This document shows positions 21,728 through 30,690 of a stretch of 64,000 bases of DNA, one piece after another. The notes beneath the pieces were generated by a model. It was not told the origin of the DNA. It did not search any database and worked only from the letters and a program-made list of their open reading frames with translations. Each line of letters begins with the position of its first letter. Positions within the stretch are counted from its first letter, which is position 1. Source of the stretch: Aidingimonas halophila (GTDB lineage Bacteria > Pseudomonadota > Gammaproteobacteria > Pseudomonadales > Halomonadaceae); assembly GCF_900106955.1 (NCBI RefSeq), contig NZ_FNNI01000004.1, positions 186,001 to 250,000 of the forward strand, written 5' to 3'. Position numbers and translations under genes: made by a program.

Positions 21728-22501
21728 TTATTCAGAATCGCCCTGGATCGTCTGTCTTGACCTGTTTTCATGGCTGGACAGTGCGGCGTGTTCCTTGTTT
21801 CCTGTATCGATATCGGCAGTACCGTCGCTATGCTCCACCCCAATATCGGGGTCGCGCCCTGTCAACTGAATGTACCGTTGTCGTTGCATCGCGGCTTGTT
21901 CGTGATTGCCTTGTGCCTGTTCGAGCCTTGCCAGGAGCCTGTAACTCGTCGCCAGGCCGGGATCGATGGATTGCGCGCGCGCTAGACTGCGACGTGCCTC
22001 ATCGATCTCGCCAAGCTCATGTTGGCATTTCCCCAGGTTGGCAAACAGCCGGGCCCGGCCGGCATAGTCCGTATCGGTCGAGGCGCGTTCCAATTGCCGG
22101 CAGGCTTCTGCAATGCGGCCTTGTTCATACAGGAAGGCGGCCAAGTTATTGCGTGCACGGGTATAGTGTGAGTCGACTTCCAGGGCCCGCTGAAAGTGCT
22201 GCTCCGCCAGCTGATTCTCACCCTGGCGCTGGTAGCCAATGGCAATGGCCTGGAGCGCCTCGGGATCATTCGGCGCCAGGTCTAGCGCATGATCGAGGGC
22301 CTGCATTGCACGTCGATTACTGTGTTGTGCAAGATAGGCGACCCCCAATCGGGTATAAGCTTCTGCAGGTTGCAAGCCGGCATCATAGGGAGAGCCTGAA
22401 GACGAATGGCTGGCACAGCCACTGAGCCAAGCCATGCTCAGAAGAGCAACCAGGCTCGCAGGAAAGGCAGAATAGCCAGGTAGGCCTTGGCGACCGATCA
22501 T
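21728..22501 (-). CDS. pilW: Type IV pilus biogenesis lipoprotein PilW/PilF
   Basis: About 257 residues with signal peptide and lipobox LSGC, followed by TPR repeats (YTRLGVAYLAQHSNRRAMQ, ALQAIAIGYQRQGENQLAE, ARNNLAAFLYEQGRIAEA). PilW/PilF is the pilotin that helps PilQ secretin reach and assemble in the outer membrane. The ATG at 22501 is preferred over 22519 because AAGAGG lies 6 nt before it. Located between rlmN and rodZ as in Pseudomonas. Confidence 0.85.
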   Translation of the reverse strand: MIGRQGLPGYSAFPASLVALLSMAWLSGCASHSSSGSPYDAGLQPAEAYTRLGVAYLAQHSNRRAMQALDHALDLAPNDPEALQAIAIGYQRQGENQLAEQHFQRALEVDSHYTRARNNLAAFLYEQGRIAEACRQLERASTDTDYAGRARLFANLGKCQHELGEIDEARRSLARAQSIDPGLATSYRLLARLEQAQGNHEQAAMQRQRYIQLTGRDPDIGVEHSDGTADIDTGNKEHAALSSHENRSRQTIQGDSE

Positions 22502-22649
22502 GAAGTCCTCTTGACGCATGATAATGTCCCACCAGGCTCGATCAACGTGGTGTCGAGCGATGTACAGTGCCCCGATACTTGCAGCAACGGTTTGAAAAGC
22601 CTACCCATCAAAGCGCTGTGTCCACGTGAAGTCAAGGTTGTACACGAGG

Positions 22650-23786
22650 TTAATCGGCATCGATCTGGATCGACTGAATATAACGTTCATGACGCCGCGT
22701 ACGATCCTTGACGCGTCCCACCAGCTGACCGCAGGCCGCATCAATATCATCGCCACGGGTCATGCGGACCGGAGCCGTGTAACCGAGTTCATAGAGCCAT
22801 TGCTGGAAACGCATGACCTGATTGCGTGACGGTTTTTCATATCCCGAGTGAGGGAAAGGGTTGAATGGTATCAGGTTGATCTTGCAGGGCAGGCCTTCCA
22901 GTATGGAAGCCAGCTGTGCGGCATGTTCGTGCTGATCGTTCACCCCCTTGATCAGTGTGTACTCGATGGTGATCATGCGGGTATCGCTGCACTTGCCGAG
23001 ATACCCGCGGCACGCTTCGAGCAGTCGGTCGATGTTGTACTTGCGGTTGAGCGGCACCAGTTCGTTACGCAACTCATCATTGGCTGCATGCAGCGATATG
23101 GCCAGGCTGACATCGAGTTCGTCACCCAGACGTTCGATCATGGGGACGACACCGGAGGTCGATAGCGTCACCCGTCGCTTGGACAGGCCGTAGCCGTCAT
23201 CATCGAGCATCAGCTTCATCGCCGGGACAACATTGTCGTAGTTCATCAGCGGCTCGCCCATACCCATCATGACGACATTGGTCACGGCACGATTGCTGGT
23301 GTCGCGCTGGGGCCCGGCGCTGCGAGTGGCGACCCATACCTGGCCGATGATTTCGGCAGCAGTCAGGTTGCGCTGGAATCCTTGCTTGCCGGTGGAGCAG
23401 AAACTGCAGTCCAGTGAACATCCCACTTGCGATGAAACGCAGAGCGTGCGTCGCTTGCCGCCCTCGGCGGGAATCAACACGGTTTCCACGTAGCTGCCGT
23501 CTTCGACTTCGAGAACCCACTTGCGCGTGCCATCACTGGAACTTCCCTCATAGACGACACCCGGACCCCGGATCTCGGCAACGTCGGTCAGCTTGGTACG
23601 AAGTGCCTTGGAGAGATTGGTCATGGCGTGAAAATCATCACAGCCTTCATGATGGATCCACTTCATGACCTGGGCAGCGCGAAACTTCTTCTCGCCTATG
23701 GAAAGGAAAAAGGATTCCATCCGGTCGCGTGACAGACCGAGCAGATTGGTGCGGGTGTTCTCAGTAGTCGCAGTCATGGCAGGCAT
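22650..23786 (-). CDS. rlmN: Dual-specificity RNA methyltransferase RlmN
   Basis: A 378-residue radical SAM enzyme methylating C2 of A2503 in 23S rRNA and A37 in some tRNAs. The radical-SAM cluster motif CSLDCSFC (CxxxCxxC) is present, with the catalytic cysteine in the C-terminal AACGQL segment. Two possible ATG codons lie 9 nt apart (23786 and 23777); neither has a strong ribosome site. It follows ndk by 46 nt. Confidence 0.95.
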   Translation of the reverse strand: MPAMTATTENTRTNLLGLSRDRMESFFLSIGEKKFRAAQVMKWIHHEGCDDFHAMTNLSKALRTKLTDVAEIRGPGVVYEGSSSDGTRKWVLEVEDGSYVETVLIPAEGGKRRTLCVSSQVGCSLDCSFCSTGKQGFQRNLTAAEIIGQVWVATRSAGPQRDTSNRAVTNVVMMGMGEPLMNYDNVVPAMKLMLDDDGYGLSKRRVTLSTSGVVPMIERLGDELDVSLAISLHAANDELRNELVPLNRKYNIDRLLEACRGYLGKCSDTRMITIEYTLIKGVNDQHEHAAQLASILEGLPCKINLIPFNPFPHSGYEKPSRNQVMRFQQWLYELGYTAPVRMTRGDDIDAACGQLVGRVKDRTRRHERYIQSIQIDAD

Positions 23787-23832
23787 CGCGCGTCGGTTGT
23801 CGAGACGCGGGGGGCACCCGCGTCAAGGTGGA

Positions 23833-24261
23833 TCAAGTGCGCGGGCATATCTCGTCAGCAGAGAAGAAATAGGCCACTTCACGCTCGGCTGAGGCACTGG
23901 AATCACTGCCATGAACCGCATTGGCATCAATGGATTCCGCATAGTCGGCCCGTAGTGTACCAGCCGCGGCTTCTTTGGGATTGGTCGCCCCCATGAGCTC
24001 CCGGTTACGGGCGATGGCATTCTCTCCTTCGAGTACCTGTACGACCACTGGCCCGGAGGTCATGAACTTCACCAGGTCAGCGAAAAAAGGACGCTCCTTG
24101 TGCTCGGCATAAAAGCCTTCGGCTTGTTCACGGGAGAGGTGAAGCATCTTTGAGGCTACGACCTGGAGCCCGGTTTTCTCGATTCGGGCAACGATCTCGC
24201 CGATGACATTCTTGGTAACGGCATCGGGTTTGATGATGGACAAGGTGCGCTCATTGGCCAT
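23833..24261 (-). CDS. ndk: Nucleoside diphosphate kinase
   Basis: A 142-residue enzyme transferring the gamma-phosphate between nucleotides. The phospho-histidine is His117 in NAVHGSDS. It starts at [15 protein letters not shown] (24261) with GGAGA upstream; an ATG five codons earlier is unlikely. First gene of the ndk-rlmN-pilW-rodZ-ispG-hisS string, 207 nt after iscA. Confidence 0.97.
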   Translation of the reverse strand: MANERTLSIIKPDAVTKNVIGEIVARIEKTGLQVVASKMLHLSREQAEGFYAEHKERPFFADLVKFMTSGPVVVQVLEGENAIARNRELMGATNPKEAAAGTLRADYAESIDANAVHGSDSSASAEREVAYFFSADEICPRT

Positions 24262-24408
24262 GGGGCGTGTCTCCATGAAGGGTTGATCAAAAGGTATAGG
24301 CAGCCTTATGACGTCGCGCCGCTCGGGAGCGATACATCAGTCGCTGCCCCGTAGCGGCGCGTCGAAAAAGCAGGGCCTGGCCGTTGCATTACATTGGTTT
24401 GACGGCCA

Positions 24409-24424
24409 CACCGGTTAGCCGGTG
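24409..24424. terminator. Possible short hairpin downstream of iscA
   Basis: CACCGG and CCGGTG form a 6-bp perfect stem with a 4-nt loop, 45 nt past the iscA stop on the minus strand. There is no clear T run, so its use as a terminator is uncertain. The rest of the 207-nt iscA-ndk gap shows no gene. Confidence 0.25.
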
Positions 24425-24468
24425 AGTATAACGCCTCCAATGGTGGCGGGACAAACGCACTGTTGGCA

Positions 24469-24795
24469 TCAAACGCTGAAGCTTTCCCCGCAGCCACACT
24501 CGTCTTTGACATTGGGGTTGTTGAAACGGAAGAAACGGTTGAGCCCTTCCGACACGTAGTCGACTTCGCTGCCGTCCAGCATCTCCAGTGCTTCGGGAGC
24601 GACGAAGACTCTGACGCCGTGCTCTTCGAACGAGACGTCGTTGGCCGCGGCCTCATCGGCAAAGTCCAGCACATAGCTATAGCCGGAACAGCCACTGGGT
24701 TTGACAGAGACACGCAGGCCCAGCCCAGAACCACGCTCGTCGAGTACATGGCGTATCTGGCTGGCGGCAGCGGGGGTAATGGATAGGTGCGCCAT
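24469..24795 (-). CDS. iscA: A-type iron-sulfur carrier protein IscA
   Basis: A 108-residue HesB/IscA carrier. The three ligand cysteines are Cys36 (SGCSGYSY), Cys100 and Cys102 (CGCG), at the positions found in IscA of E. coli. ATG 24795 has AGGAGG 8 nt upstream. It follows iscS after only 39 nt, a place where iscU is found in standard isc operons. The neighbours iscR and iscS support IscA rather than ErpA or SufA, but the three are hard to tell apart by sequence alone. Confidence 0.85.
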   Translation of the reverse strand: MAHLSITPAAASQIRHVLDERGSGLGLRVSVKPSGCSGYSYVLDFADEAAANDVSFEEHGVRVFVAPEALEMLDGSEVDYVSEGLNRFFRFNNPNVKDECGCGESFSV

Positions 24796-24834
24796 GGAGC
24801 TAGCCTCCTGCGTTGGGTTGAACATCTGGTGCCG

Positions 24835-25983
24835 TCATTGTCGCAGTGCAACCACTGCATGACGGAGTTCTTCAATTGCCGTATCGATATCCGTCAGTGT
24901 CGTGAAACGACCGAAGCTGAAACGCAACGATGACAGGGCACGACGGCGCGGCACGCCGATTTCCTTCAATACATAGGATGGCTCAACACTGGCTGAGTTG
25001 CAGGCCGATCCCGTGGAAATGGCCAACTGTCGCAAGGCCATCAGCAAGGATTCGCCATCCACGCCATCGAAGGCAAGATTGACGATATTGGGAATGGCAA
25101 CATGGATATCGGTATTGTGGTGTACGGCTTCGAGATCGTCGAGGCCATCCAGAAACCGCGCGCGCAGTGTTTCGGCGTGAGCGCGGTCCTCCTCGAGTTG
25201 CGATTGGGCCAGAGCAAAGGCTTCGCCCATGCCGGCGATCTGGTGGGTCGCAAGCGTGCCCGAACGCATGCCGCGCTCATGACCGCCGCCGTGAATCAAT
25301 GCTTCCACGCGGACGTCGGGATGTCGGCGTACATACAATGCGCCGATCCCTTTCGGACCATACACCTTATGTGCCGACAAAGACATCAGGTCGATACCCA
25401 TGGTGGCGACATCGAGTGCCATCTTGCCGGCTGCCTGAGCCGCATCGACATGTAGCATGGCGCCATGGGCATGGGCCACCTCGGCCAGTGCCGGCAGGTC
25501 GTGGATGCTTCCCAGCTCGTTGTTGACAGCCATCAGAGAGACCAGCGCGGTATCATCTCGCAGTGCGTCGGCAAGCTGGGAGGGCGTGATACGACCATCA
25601 GCCCCCGGTGTCAGCCAGGTCACTTCGAAGCCGTCGGCTTCCAGCGCAGTGGCCGTATCCACAACGGCCTTGTGCTCGATGGTGGAAGTGACGAGATGGC
25701 GACCTCTATCACGGTTGGCCCGCATGAAGCCCGTCAGTGCCAGATTGTCAGCCTCGGTGGCTCCGCTGGTCCAGACGATCTCACGGGGATCGGCACCGAT
25801 CAGATCGGCGACCTGACGACGCGCTCCCTCCACGGCTTGCTCAGCGAGCCAGCCGGGCATGTGGCTACGCGATGCCGGATTGGCAAAGGTGCCATCCATC
25901 GTCAAGTGCCGACTCATGACCTCGGCGACCCGCGGGTCGACCGGGGCAGTGGCGGCGTAATCCAGGTAGATCGGCGCGTTCAT
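24835..25983 (-). CDS. iscS: Cysteine desulfurase IscS-like
   Basis: A 382-residue PLP enzyme that takes sulfur from cysteine. The PLP lysine is in SLSAHKVYGPKG (about residue 206) and the sulfur-carrying Cys328 in STGSACNSASVEPS, where the final S-x-E-P is IscS-like. Compared with the 404-residue E. coli IscS, the protein stops right after the last helix and lacks the ~22-residue tail (SPLWEMYKQG...) that contacts IscU. It sits between iscR and iscA; no iscU, hscB, hscA or fdx follows. Sulfur acceptor is therefore unclear. Confidence 0.9.
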   Translation of the reverse strand: MNAPIYLDYAATAPVDPRVAEVMSRHLTMDGTFANPASRSHMPGWLAEQAVEGARRQVADLIGADPREIVWTSGATEADNLALTGFMRANRDRGRHLVTSTIEHKAVVDTATALEADGFEVTWLTPGADGRITPSQLADALRDDTALVSLMAVNNELGSIHDLPALAEVAHAHGAMLHVDAAQAAGKMALDVATMGIDLMSLSAHKVYGPKGIGALYVRRHPDVRVEALIHGGGHERGMRSGTLATHQIAGMGEAFALAQSQLEEDRAHAETLRARFLDGLDDLEAVHHNTDIHVAIPNIVNLAFDGVDGESLLMALRQLAISTGSACNSASVEPSYVLKEIGVPRRRALSSLRFSFGRFTTLTDIDTAIEELRHAVVALRQ

Positions 25984-26042
25984 CGGTCCTTTTCAGTCTG
26001 CTATTCGATAGGGTTCTGGTTGTCCTTCGCCCAGGAAGAGGT

Positions 26043-26513
26043 TCAGGGCGAAGAAATGGCGATGGTATCGCCATCAGTGTGCAATCGCTGACGCTCGGCG
26101 ATACGTTGTACCTCGTGGCGCTCGATCAATGCAGCCAGCGTGATGCCGTCCAGATAGCCGTGAATCTCGCGCGACAGGTCGCACCATAAATGATGCGTCA
26201 GGCAGGTGTTGCCTGTCTGGCAGTCGGACATGCCCTGACAGCGTGTGGCATCCACTGACTCATTGACGGCATCAATGATCTTGGCGACGGAGATGTCGTC
26301 CGTCGGACAGGCGAGCAGATATCCGCCACCCGGGCCACGTACACTATCCACCAGTCGTGCACGACGCAGCCGTGAGAACAGTTGCTCCAGATAGGACAGT
26401 GAAATGTCCTGACGCTGCGAGATATCAGCCAGACTGATAGGCCCTTGAGCTGCATGAAGAGCCAGGTCGAGCATGGCGGTGACGGCGTAACGTCCTTTGG
26501 TCGTCAAACGCAT
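26043..26513 (-). CDS. iscR: Iron-sulfur cluster regulator IscR (Rrf2 family)
   Basis: A 156-residue winged-helix repressor. It starts at [19 protein letters not shown] (26513), and an upstream extension of the frame runs through the promoter so is not used. The cluster ligands Cys92, Cys98, Cys104 and His107 match E. coli IscR exactly in number and spacing. As [2Fe-2S]-IscR it should repress its own operon, here iscR-iscS-iscA. A likely promoter with an IscR type 1-like site lies upstream at 26584-26620. Confidence 0.95.
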   Translation of the reverse strand: MRLTTKGRYAVTAMLDLALHAAQGPISLADISQRQDISLSYLEQLFSRLRRARLVDSVRGPGGGYLLACPTDDISVAKIIDAVNESVDATRCQGMSDCQTGNTCLTHHLWCDLSREIHGYLDGITLAALIERHEVQRIAERQRLHTDGDTIAISSP

Positions 26514-26583
26514 AAGCGAGTCTTCGACGGCTACGTAATTCAGAATCTTTGGCGGCGTGTGCGACGACACCCGTGATCGGAAT

Positions 26584-26612
26584 ATTATGAGAAGCCTGAG
26601 TGTTTTGGTCAA
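26584..26612 (-). promoter_or_regulatory. iscR promoter with overlapping IscR type 1-like site
   Basis: On the minus strand, TTGACC (26607-26612) is followed after 17 nt by CATAAT (26584-26589), a near-consensus sigma-70 promoter about 70 nt before iscR. The stretch GTTGACCAAAACACTCAGG across the -35 region resembles the E. coli type 1 IscR-binding sequence at the iscR promoter, which suggests the same feedback control. Confidence 0.65.
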
Positions 26613-26629
26613 CAATAGGATATCGTCAC

Positions 26630-27505
26630 TTATCGTGAATCGTCATCCCCGTTCTGGTTCTTGCGTTGCGAATCACCGGCATCGGACGTAACGTCGTCCT
26701 CTTCAGGGGGCGGGCAGCAGCTATCGACGTCAGCCAGGATTTCGGCGAAGTCTTCGTCACGGAGCTCGGGAAGTTGGCCGTCGCGGTAGCTGGCATCAAG
26801 GCGGCGCAGTGTCGAGCACATCTGCTCGATGCGTTCGTCCACTGCGTGCATGTGGTCGAGCATGGCCTGGAATGACCGGGCGACCGGGTCCGGCATGTCC
26901 TGACTGATCCCGTATGCATCGAAACCGAATTTCTGGCGTATGGCCTCGCGTCGTTCAGGGTCGAAGGAGGGACCCTCTTCGGTATCGGGTTCCTCGCGTT
27001 TGACGACCTTGCCGGGAATGCCGACGACCGTGGCGCCTTCCGGTACCGACTTGGTGATGACGGCATTGGACCCGATTTTCGCGCCGGTACCGACAGTGAA
27101 CGGGCCGAGAATCTTGGCGCCGGCACCGACAATCACGCCGTCCTGTAGCGTTGGATGGCGTTTCCCTTTGCTCCAGCTGGTGCCACCGAGCGTGACTCCC
27201 TGGTAGAGCGTGACATCGTCACCAATCTCGGTGGTCTCGCCAATGACGACTCCCATGCCATGGTCTATGAAAAAGCGGCGACCGATCTGGGCACCGGGAT
27301 GAATTTCAATGCCGGTCAACCAGCGGAACAGCGACGATAGCGTTCTGGCCAGCCATTTGAAGTTGTGCTGCCATAGCCAATGGCTCAACCGGTGGGCCAG
27401 CAAGGCGTGCAGTCCCGGGTAATTGGTCAGCACTTCCAGGAAGTTGCGGGCCGCCGGGTCACGGGCAAATACGCTGTTGATATCTTCTCGCAGGCGGCGA
27501 AACAT
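26630..27505 (-). CDS. cysE: Serine O-acetyltransferase
   Basis: A 291-residue hexapeptide-repeat enzyme making O-acetylserine, the precursor of cysteine. The left-handed beta-helix repeats run from about residue 70 ([16 protein letters not shown]) to 165 with the catalytic [10 protein letters not shown] and the [14 protein letters not shown] loop. The short N-terminal domain and length before the extension match the EpsC-like SAT class. About 100 extra C-terminal residues are helical then acidic (ends with Asp/Glu-rich tail). It lies upstream of iscR on the same strand, linking cysteine supply to IscS. Confidence 0.92.
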   Translation of the reverse strand: MFRRLREDINSVFARDPAARNFLEVLTNYPGLHALLAHRLSHWLWQHNFKWLARTLSSLFRWLTGIEIHPGAQIGRRFFIDHGMGVVIGETTEIGDDVTLYQGVTLGGTSWSKGKRHPTLQDGVIVGAGAKILGPFTVGTGAKIGSNAVITKSVPEGATVVGIPGKVVKREEPDTEEGPSFDPERREAIRQKFGFDAYGISQDMPDPVARSFQAMLDHMHAVDERIEQMCSTLRRLDASYRDGQLPELRDEDFAEILADVDSCCPPPEEDDVTSDAGDSQRKNQNGDDDSR

Positions 27506-27636
27506 GCGGCTGTCCTTACTTCGTGAGAATGGCGTCGTGCGCAGGGACTGCGCATTTTGAACATACCATTATTAGGGCGTGACGTCGCACCTGCAAGGCG
27601 CTGTCATTCGACGCCGCATCCCGCTTCTCGCGACAC

Positions 27637-28431
27637 TCAATTGGGTCGGTGCTTGCCGTGGTTTGTGCATTTCTGAGTTGCCGTCAGGATACCCCGCAGT
27701 ATGTTGAGTTCCATACGGTTCAGCCGGGTGCGTTGATACAGTCGTCTGAGTCGTGCCATCAATTGGCGAGGTTTGGCCGGGTCATGAAAACCGATGTCGG
27801 TCAACGTCCGTTCCAGATGATCGAAGTAGTGTTCCAGCTCCTCGTGGGTGGCGAGTGGCTCATCCGAATCGATGGCCAGCGGTGCCTGGGGGGCTGGGGA
27901 CTGTGCGACAGTGTCAGTGGTGGCGCCTGTGGTTGACGCCATCCACGCCAGTCGACACTCATAGGTCAGTACTTGAACGGCAGCCGCCAGGTTCAGTGAT
28001 GCAAAATCCGGGTTGGTGGGAATATGCACATGGGCATGGCAGCGTTGCAGTTCGACGTTGGTGAGTCCGGTGTCCTCACGTCCGAATACCAGGGCGATAC
28101 GTGAATCGGAAGAGGCTAGCTCGTGCGGCAAGCGTTCGCCCAATTGACGCGGCGTTACCATCGGCCAGGGCAGGGTGCGTGCACGTGCACTGGCGCCGAC
28201 GACCAGGGTGCAGTCACTGACGGCCTCTCCGAGGTCATCGTGGACTCGTGATGTTTCGATGAGAATATCGGCACCGGAGGCGCGGGAATGCGCTTCCGGA
28301 TCCCGTGGATCACAGCGTGGGTCAACCAGCGCCAGATCCGACAGCCCCATGTTATGAATGGCGCGTGCTGCAGCGCCGATATTGCCGGGGTGGCTGGTGC
28401 CGATCAGTACGATGCGAATCTGCCCTAGCAT
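27637..28431 (-). CDS. trmJ: tRNA (cytidine/uridine-32-2'-O)-methyltransferase TrmJ
   Basis: About 264 residues of the SPOUT class. MLGQIRIVLIGTSHPGNIGAAARAI... is the canonical start; motif 2 (ALVFGREDTGLTNVELQRC) and motif 3 (IPTNPDFASLNLAAAVQVL) carry the SAM-binding knot. The start at 28431 is used because 14 upstream codons of open frame lie outside the family. Divergent from suhB, as trmJ and suhB are in E. coli. Confidence 0.93.
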   Translation of the reverse strand: MLGQIRIVLIGTSHPGNIGAAARAIHNMGLSDLALVDPRCDPRDPEAHSRASGADILIETSRVHDDLGEAVSDCTLVVGASARARTLPWPMVTPRQLGERLPHELASSDSRIALVFGREDTGLTNVELQRCHAHVHIPTNPDFASLNLAAAVQVLTYECRLAWMASTTGATTDTVAQSPAPQAPLAIDSDEPLATHEELEHYFDHLERTLTDIGFHDPAKPRQLMARLRRLYQRTRLNRMELNILRGILTATQKCTNHGKHRPN

Positions 28432-28577
28432 GTTGCGGGATCCTCGTGTGCCGAAAACGCTGCAGTTTATCACGCTCTATGGGCGTTATGACGATAGCCG
28501 TCATGGGGTGCTATCTGCTAGCATACGCGCCGTCAAATCCCGTTCTTTAACAGTGACCGACCATCCAGGGCCAGATC

Positions 28578-29375
28578 ATGCATCCGATGATCCAACTCGG
28601 CCTGCGCGCAGCGCGTAGTGCCGCCGAACAATTCGTTCGTATTCGTGAGCGACTCGAGAATGCTCACGAGGAATTCAATATCGACCGTCTGCTAGAAGAC
28701 ACCGCTTACAATGCAGAAACGCTGATCGTGCACCAATTGACACGTAGCTATCCACAGCATGGTATTTCCGGCCGTTTCACGCCGCACCGGGAAGGCAGTG
28801 GTGAGGGACGCGACTATCATTGGCATATCCAGCCCGTGCACGGCTACGAGAACCTGAGCGTCGCCAGCCGCGACTTCGCGCTTTCCCTGGTCTGCGAGTT
28901 CAAGGGGCGCCCCGAACACGCTATCGTCATCCGGCCGTTCGACGATGATGAATACTTGGCCAGTCGTGGGCGGGGAGCGCAGTGGAATGGTAAACGACTG
29001 CGTGTCACCAAACGGACCGATATCCTGGGTTCACGAATCGCCATGGGCCTTCCCGGTGCCGAGGTGCGTTCACGCTATCTCCCCGCCTATCTGACGGTAC
29101 TTCAGCAGTTGGGGCCACAGATCACCACGCAATATGCCAGTGGCAGTGCACTGCTGGATCTGATCGAACTGGCCGCGGGACGCGTCGATGCCGGTTTCGT
29201 GCTGGGTATCGAGGCTCAGGATCATCGGGTCGGTTCACTGTTGTTGAAAGAGACGGGGGCCTTGATGGGCAGCCTGGATGGGCGTCCCAGCGTCGAGTTC
29301 GATGGTACGTTGATGGCAGCGGGGCCGCGCTTGTACAAGACATTGGTCCAGCAACTCAAACCGCACGTCTCCTGA
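28578..29375 (+). CDS. suhB: SuhB-like protein, probably catalytically inactive inositol monophosphatase homologue
   Basis: A 265-residue protein that begins MHPMIQLGLRAAR like E. coli SuhB and lies divergent from trmJ, as suhB does. The enzyme's metal sites are mostly lost: the WVIDPLDGT motif reads WHIQPVHGY (residues 82-90, so Gln85 and His88 replace the two Asp), and the EE-S-G metal loop is replaced by SGRFTPHREGSG. Only an Asp215 at the third site remains. E. coli SuhB also acts in the rRNA transcription antitermination complex with NusA, NusB and NusG, a role that does not need catalysis. I infer that this protein keeps only such a structural role. Confidence 0.85.
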   Translation: MHPMIQLGLRAARSAAEQFVRIRERLENAHEEFNIDRLLEDTAYNAETLIVHQLTRSYPQHGISGRFTPHREGSGEGRDYHWHIQPVHGYENLSVASRDFALSLVCEFKGRPEHAIVIRPFDDDEYLASRGRGAQWNGKRLRVTKRTDILGSRIAMGLPGAEVRSRYLPAYLTVLQQLGPQITTQYASGSALLDLIELAAGRVDAGFVLGIEAQDHRVGSLLLKETGALMGSLDGRPSVEFDGTLMAAGPRLYKTLVQQLKPHVS

Positions 29376-29454
29376 CGGATCGCCTCTACCGGGTACTTGT
29401 GACTTGTGTTGTCGCCGGTCATGGACGAGAGTCTGCATGGACGGCGACCCTTCC

Positions 29455-30474
29455 TCATTCTCCCAGCTTGCGTAGCCTTTTGGTCCAGCGCTGTTTGGCG
29501 TACTTGCGCAGATTGGAGACATTGTCGGTCTCATCGACAATGTCCTGCCCCAGGATCGTCTCGATCACGTCTTCCATGGTCACGAGTCCCAGCCAGGTGC
29601 CGAGGTCGTCGTAGACGACACAAAGGTGCTGACGCGTGTTCAGCATCATGGTAAAGATTTTCTCGACACTGTCTTCGCCGTTGACCGAGTCGATGGGATG
29701 CATCAACGTCTTCAGTTTCGTGTCGTCATCGGCATGGTAGGTGTCGGCCTTGTGCACATACCCTTGGGCTTGCTCGCCACCGTCCATGACGGGAAACCGA
29801 GTAAAGGGGGTGTGGCCATGTTCCTTATCGAATTCGGCGACGGTCATTTGTGGGTTGAGCGTGACACAGACCGTCCGGGGGGTCATGACATTTCGAACCT
29901 GGATATCATGTAAGTTCAGGATGTTGGTGATAACACGCGTCTCGTCGCCATCCAGTGCCTTCTCTTCATGACCGATTTGTGCCAATGCCTTGATCTCGCC
30001 CCGCATGTCAACATTGTAGGCATCTCCGCCGATACGGTTGGTGATCCGTTCGGATAGCCAGATGAACGGCCTCAGGGTGATCACCATGACATTGAGCGTG
30101 GGGGCGAGCATGGGGGCCAGCTGACGCCAGTAGGTTGCGCCGATGGTCTTGGGGATGATTTCTGACAGCACCAGTATCATCAACGTCATCAGTGCCGATG
30201 CAATTCCCAGGTAGGCTTCCCCGAAAACGACCGTCACCTGGGCGCCGACGCCGGTCGCGCCGACGGTGTGGGCAATGGTGTTGAGCGTCAGAATGGCCGC
30301 AAGCGGCTGGTCGATGTTGCGCTTCAGCCCGGAGAGCTTGTCGTGCAACTTGGGGCGTGTATCACGCTGATGAGCGATGAAACTGGGAGTGAGAGAGAGT
30401 AGTGCTGCCTCGAGGAGTGAGCAGATGAATGAGGCGCCGATCGAGAGTGTCGCGAAAGTGACCAGTAATAGCAT
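29455..30474 (-). CDS. CNNM/HlyC-CorC family protein (DUF21 and CBS domains)
   Basis: A 339-residue integral membrane protein. The N-terminal DUF21 domain has four hydrophobic segments (LLLVTFATLSIGASFICSL, LAAILTLNTIAHTVGA, LGIASALMTLMILVLSEIIPK and a following one) and the ALLSL and SEIIPKTIG motifs of the CNNM family. Two CBS domains follow (about residues 190-310; the second has LCVVYDDLGTWLGLVTMEDVIE). Relatives are implicated in Mg2+ or Co2+ transport. Often annotated as hemolysin, without basis. Convergent with suhB. Confidence 0.85.
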   Translation of the reverse strand: MLLLVTFATLSIGASFICSLLEAALLSLTPSFIAHQRDTRPKLHDKLSGLKRNIDQPLAAILTLNTIAHTVGATGVGAQVTVVFGEAYLGIASALMTLMILVLSEIIPKTIGATYWRQLAPMLAPTLNVMVITLRPFIWLSERITNRIGGDAYNVDMRGEIKALAQIGHEEKALDGDETRVITNILNLHDIQVRNVMTPRTVCVTLNPQMTVAEFDKEHGHTPFTRFPVMDGGEQAQGYVHKADTYHADDDTKLKTLMHPIDSVNGEDSVEKIFTMMLNTRQHLCVVYDDLGTWLGLVTMEDVIETILGQDIVDETDNVSNLRKYAKQRWTKRLRKLGE

Positions 30475-30642
30475 GATGCCTCGAATAGTCGCTGAACGAA
30501 TAACAGCCGGGTAGCGCTTGCCACGTTACGCCTGTATCAGGTGGCGACAGGTGCGCAAAACGCATTGTTACTGATCGGCTGGTGATGGGCAATGTAGTGA
30601 TACTGCGAACCAGGGGGTTGATGCTGAGTCCCCGGAAACGAT

Positions 30643-30670
30643 ACAGCCCCCGGCAGTAACCGGGGGCTGT
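30643..30670. terminator. Strong hairpin downstream of secF
   Basis: ACAGCCCCCGG (30643-30653) and CCGGGGGCTGT (30660-30670) form an 11-bp perfect GC-rich stem with a 6-nt loop, 20 nt after the secF stop on the minus strand. It probably ends the queA-tgt-yajC-secD-secF transcript, although the T run on either side is weak. The rest of the 216-nt gap shows no gene. Confidence 0.6.
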
Positions 30671-30690
30671 GATCGGGGAAGGTCTGCCAC

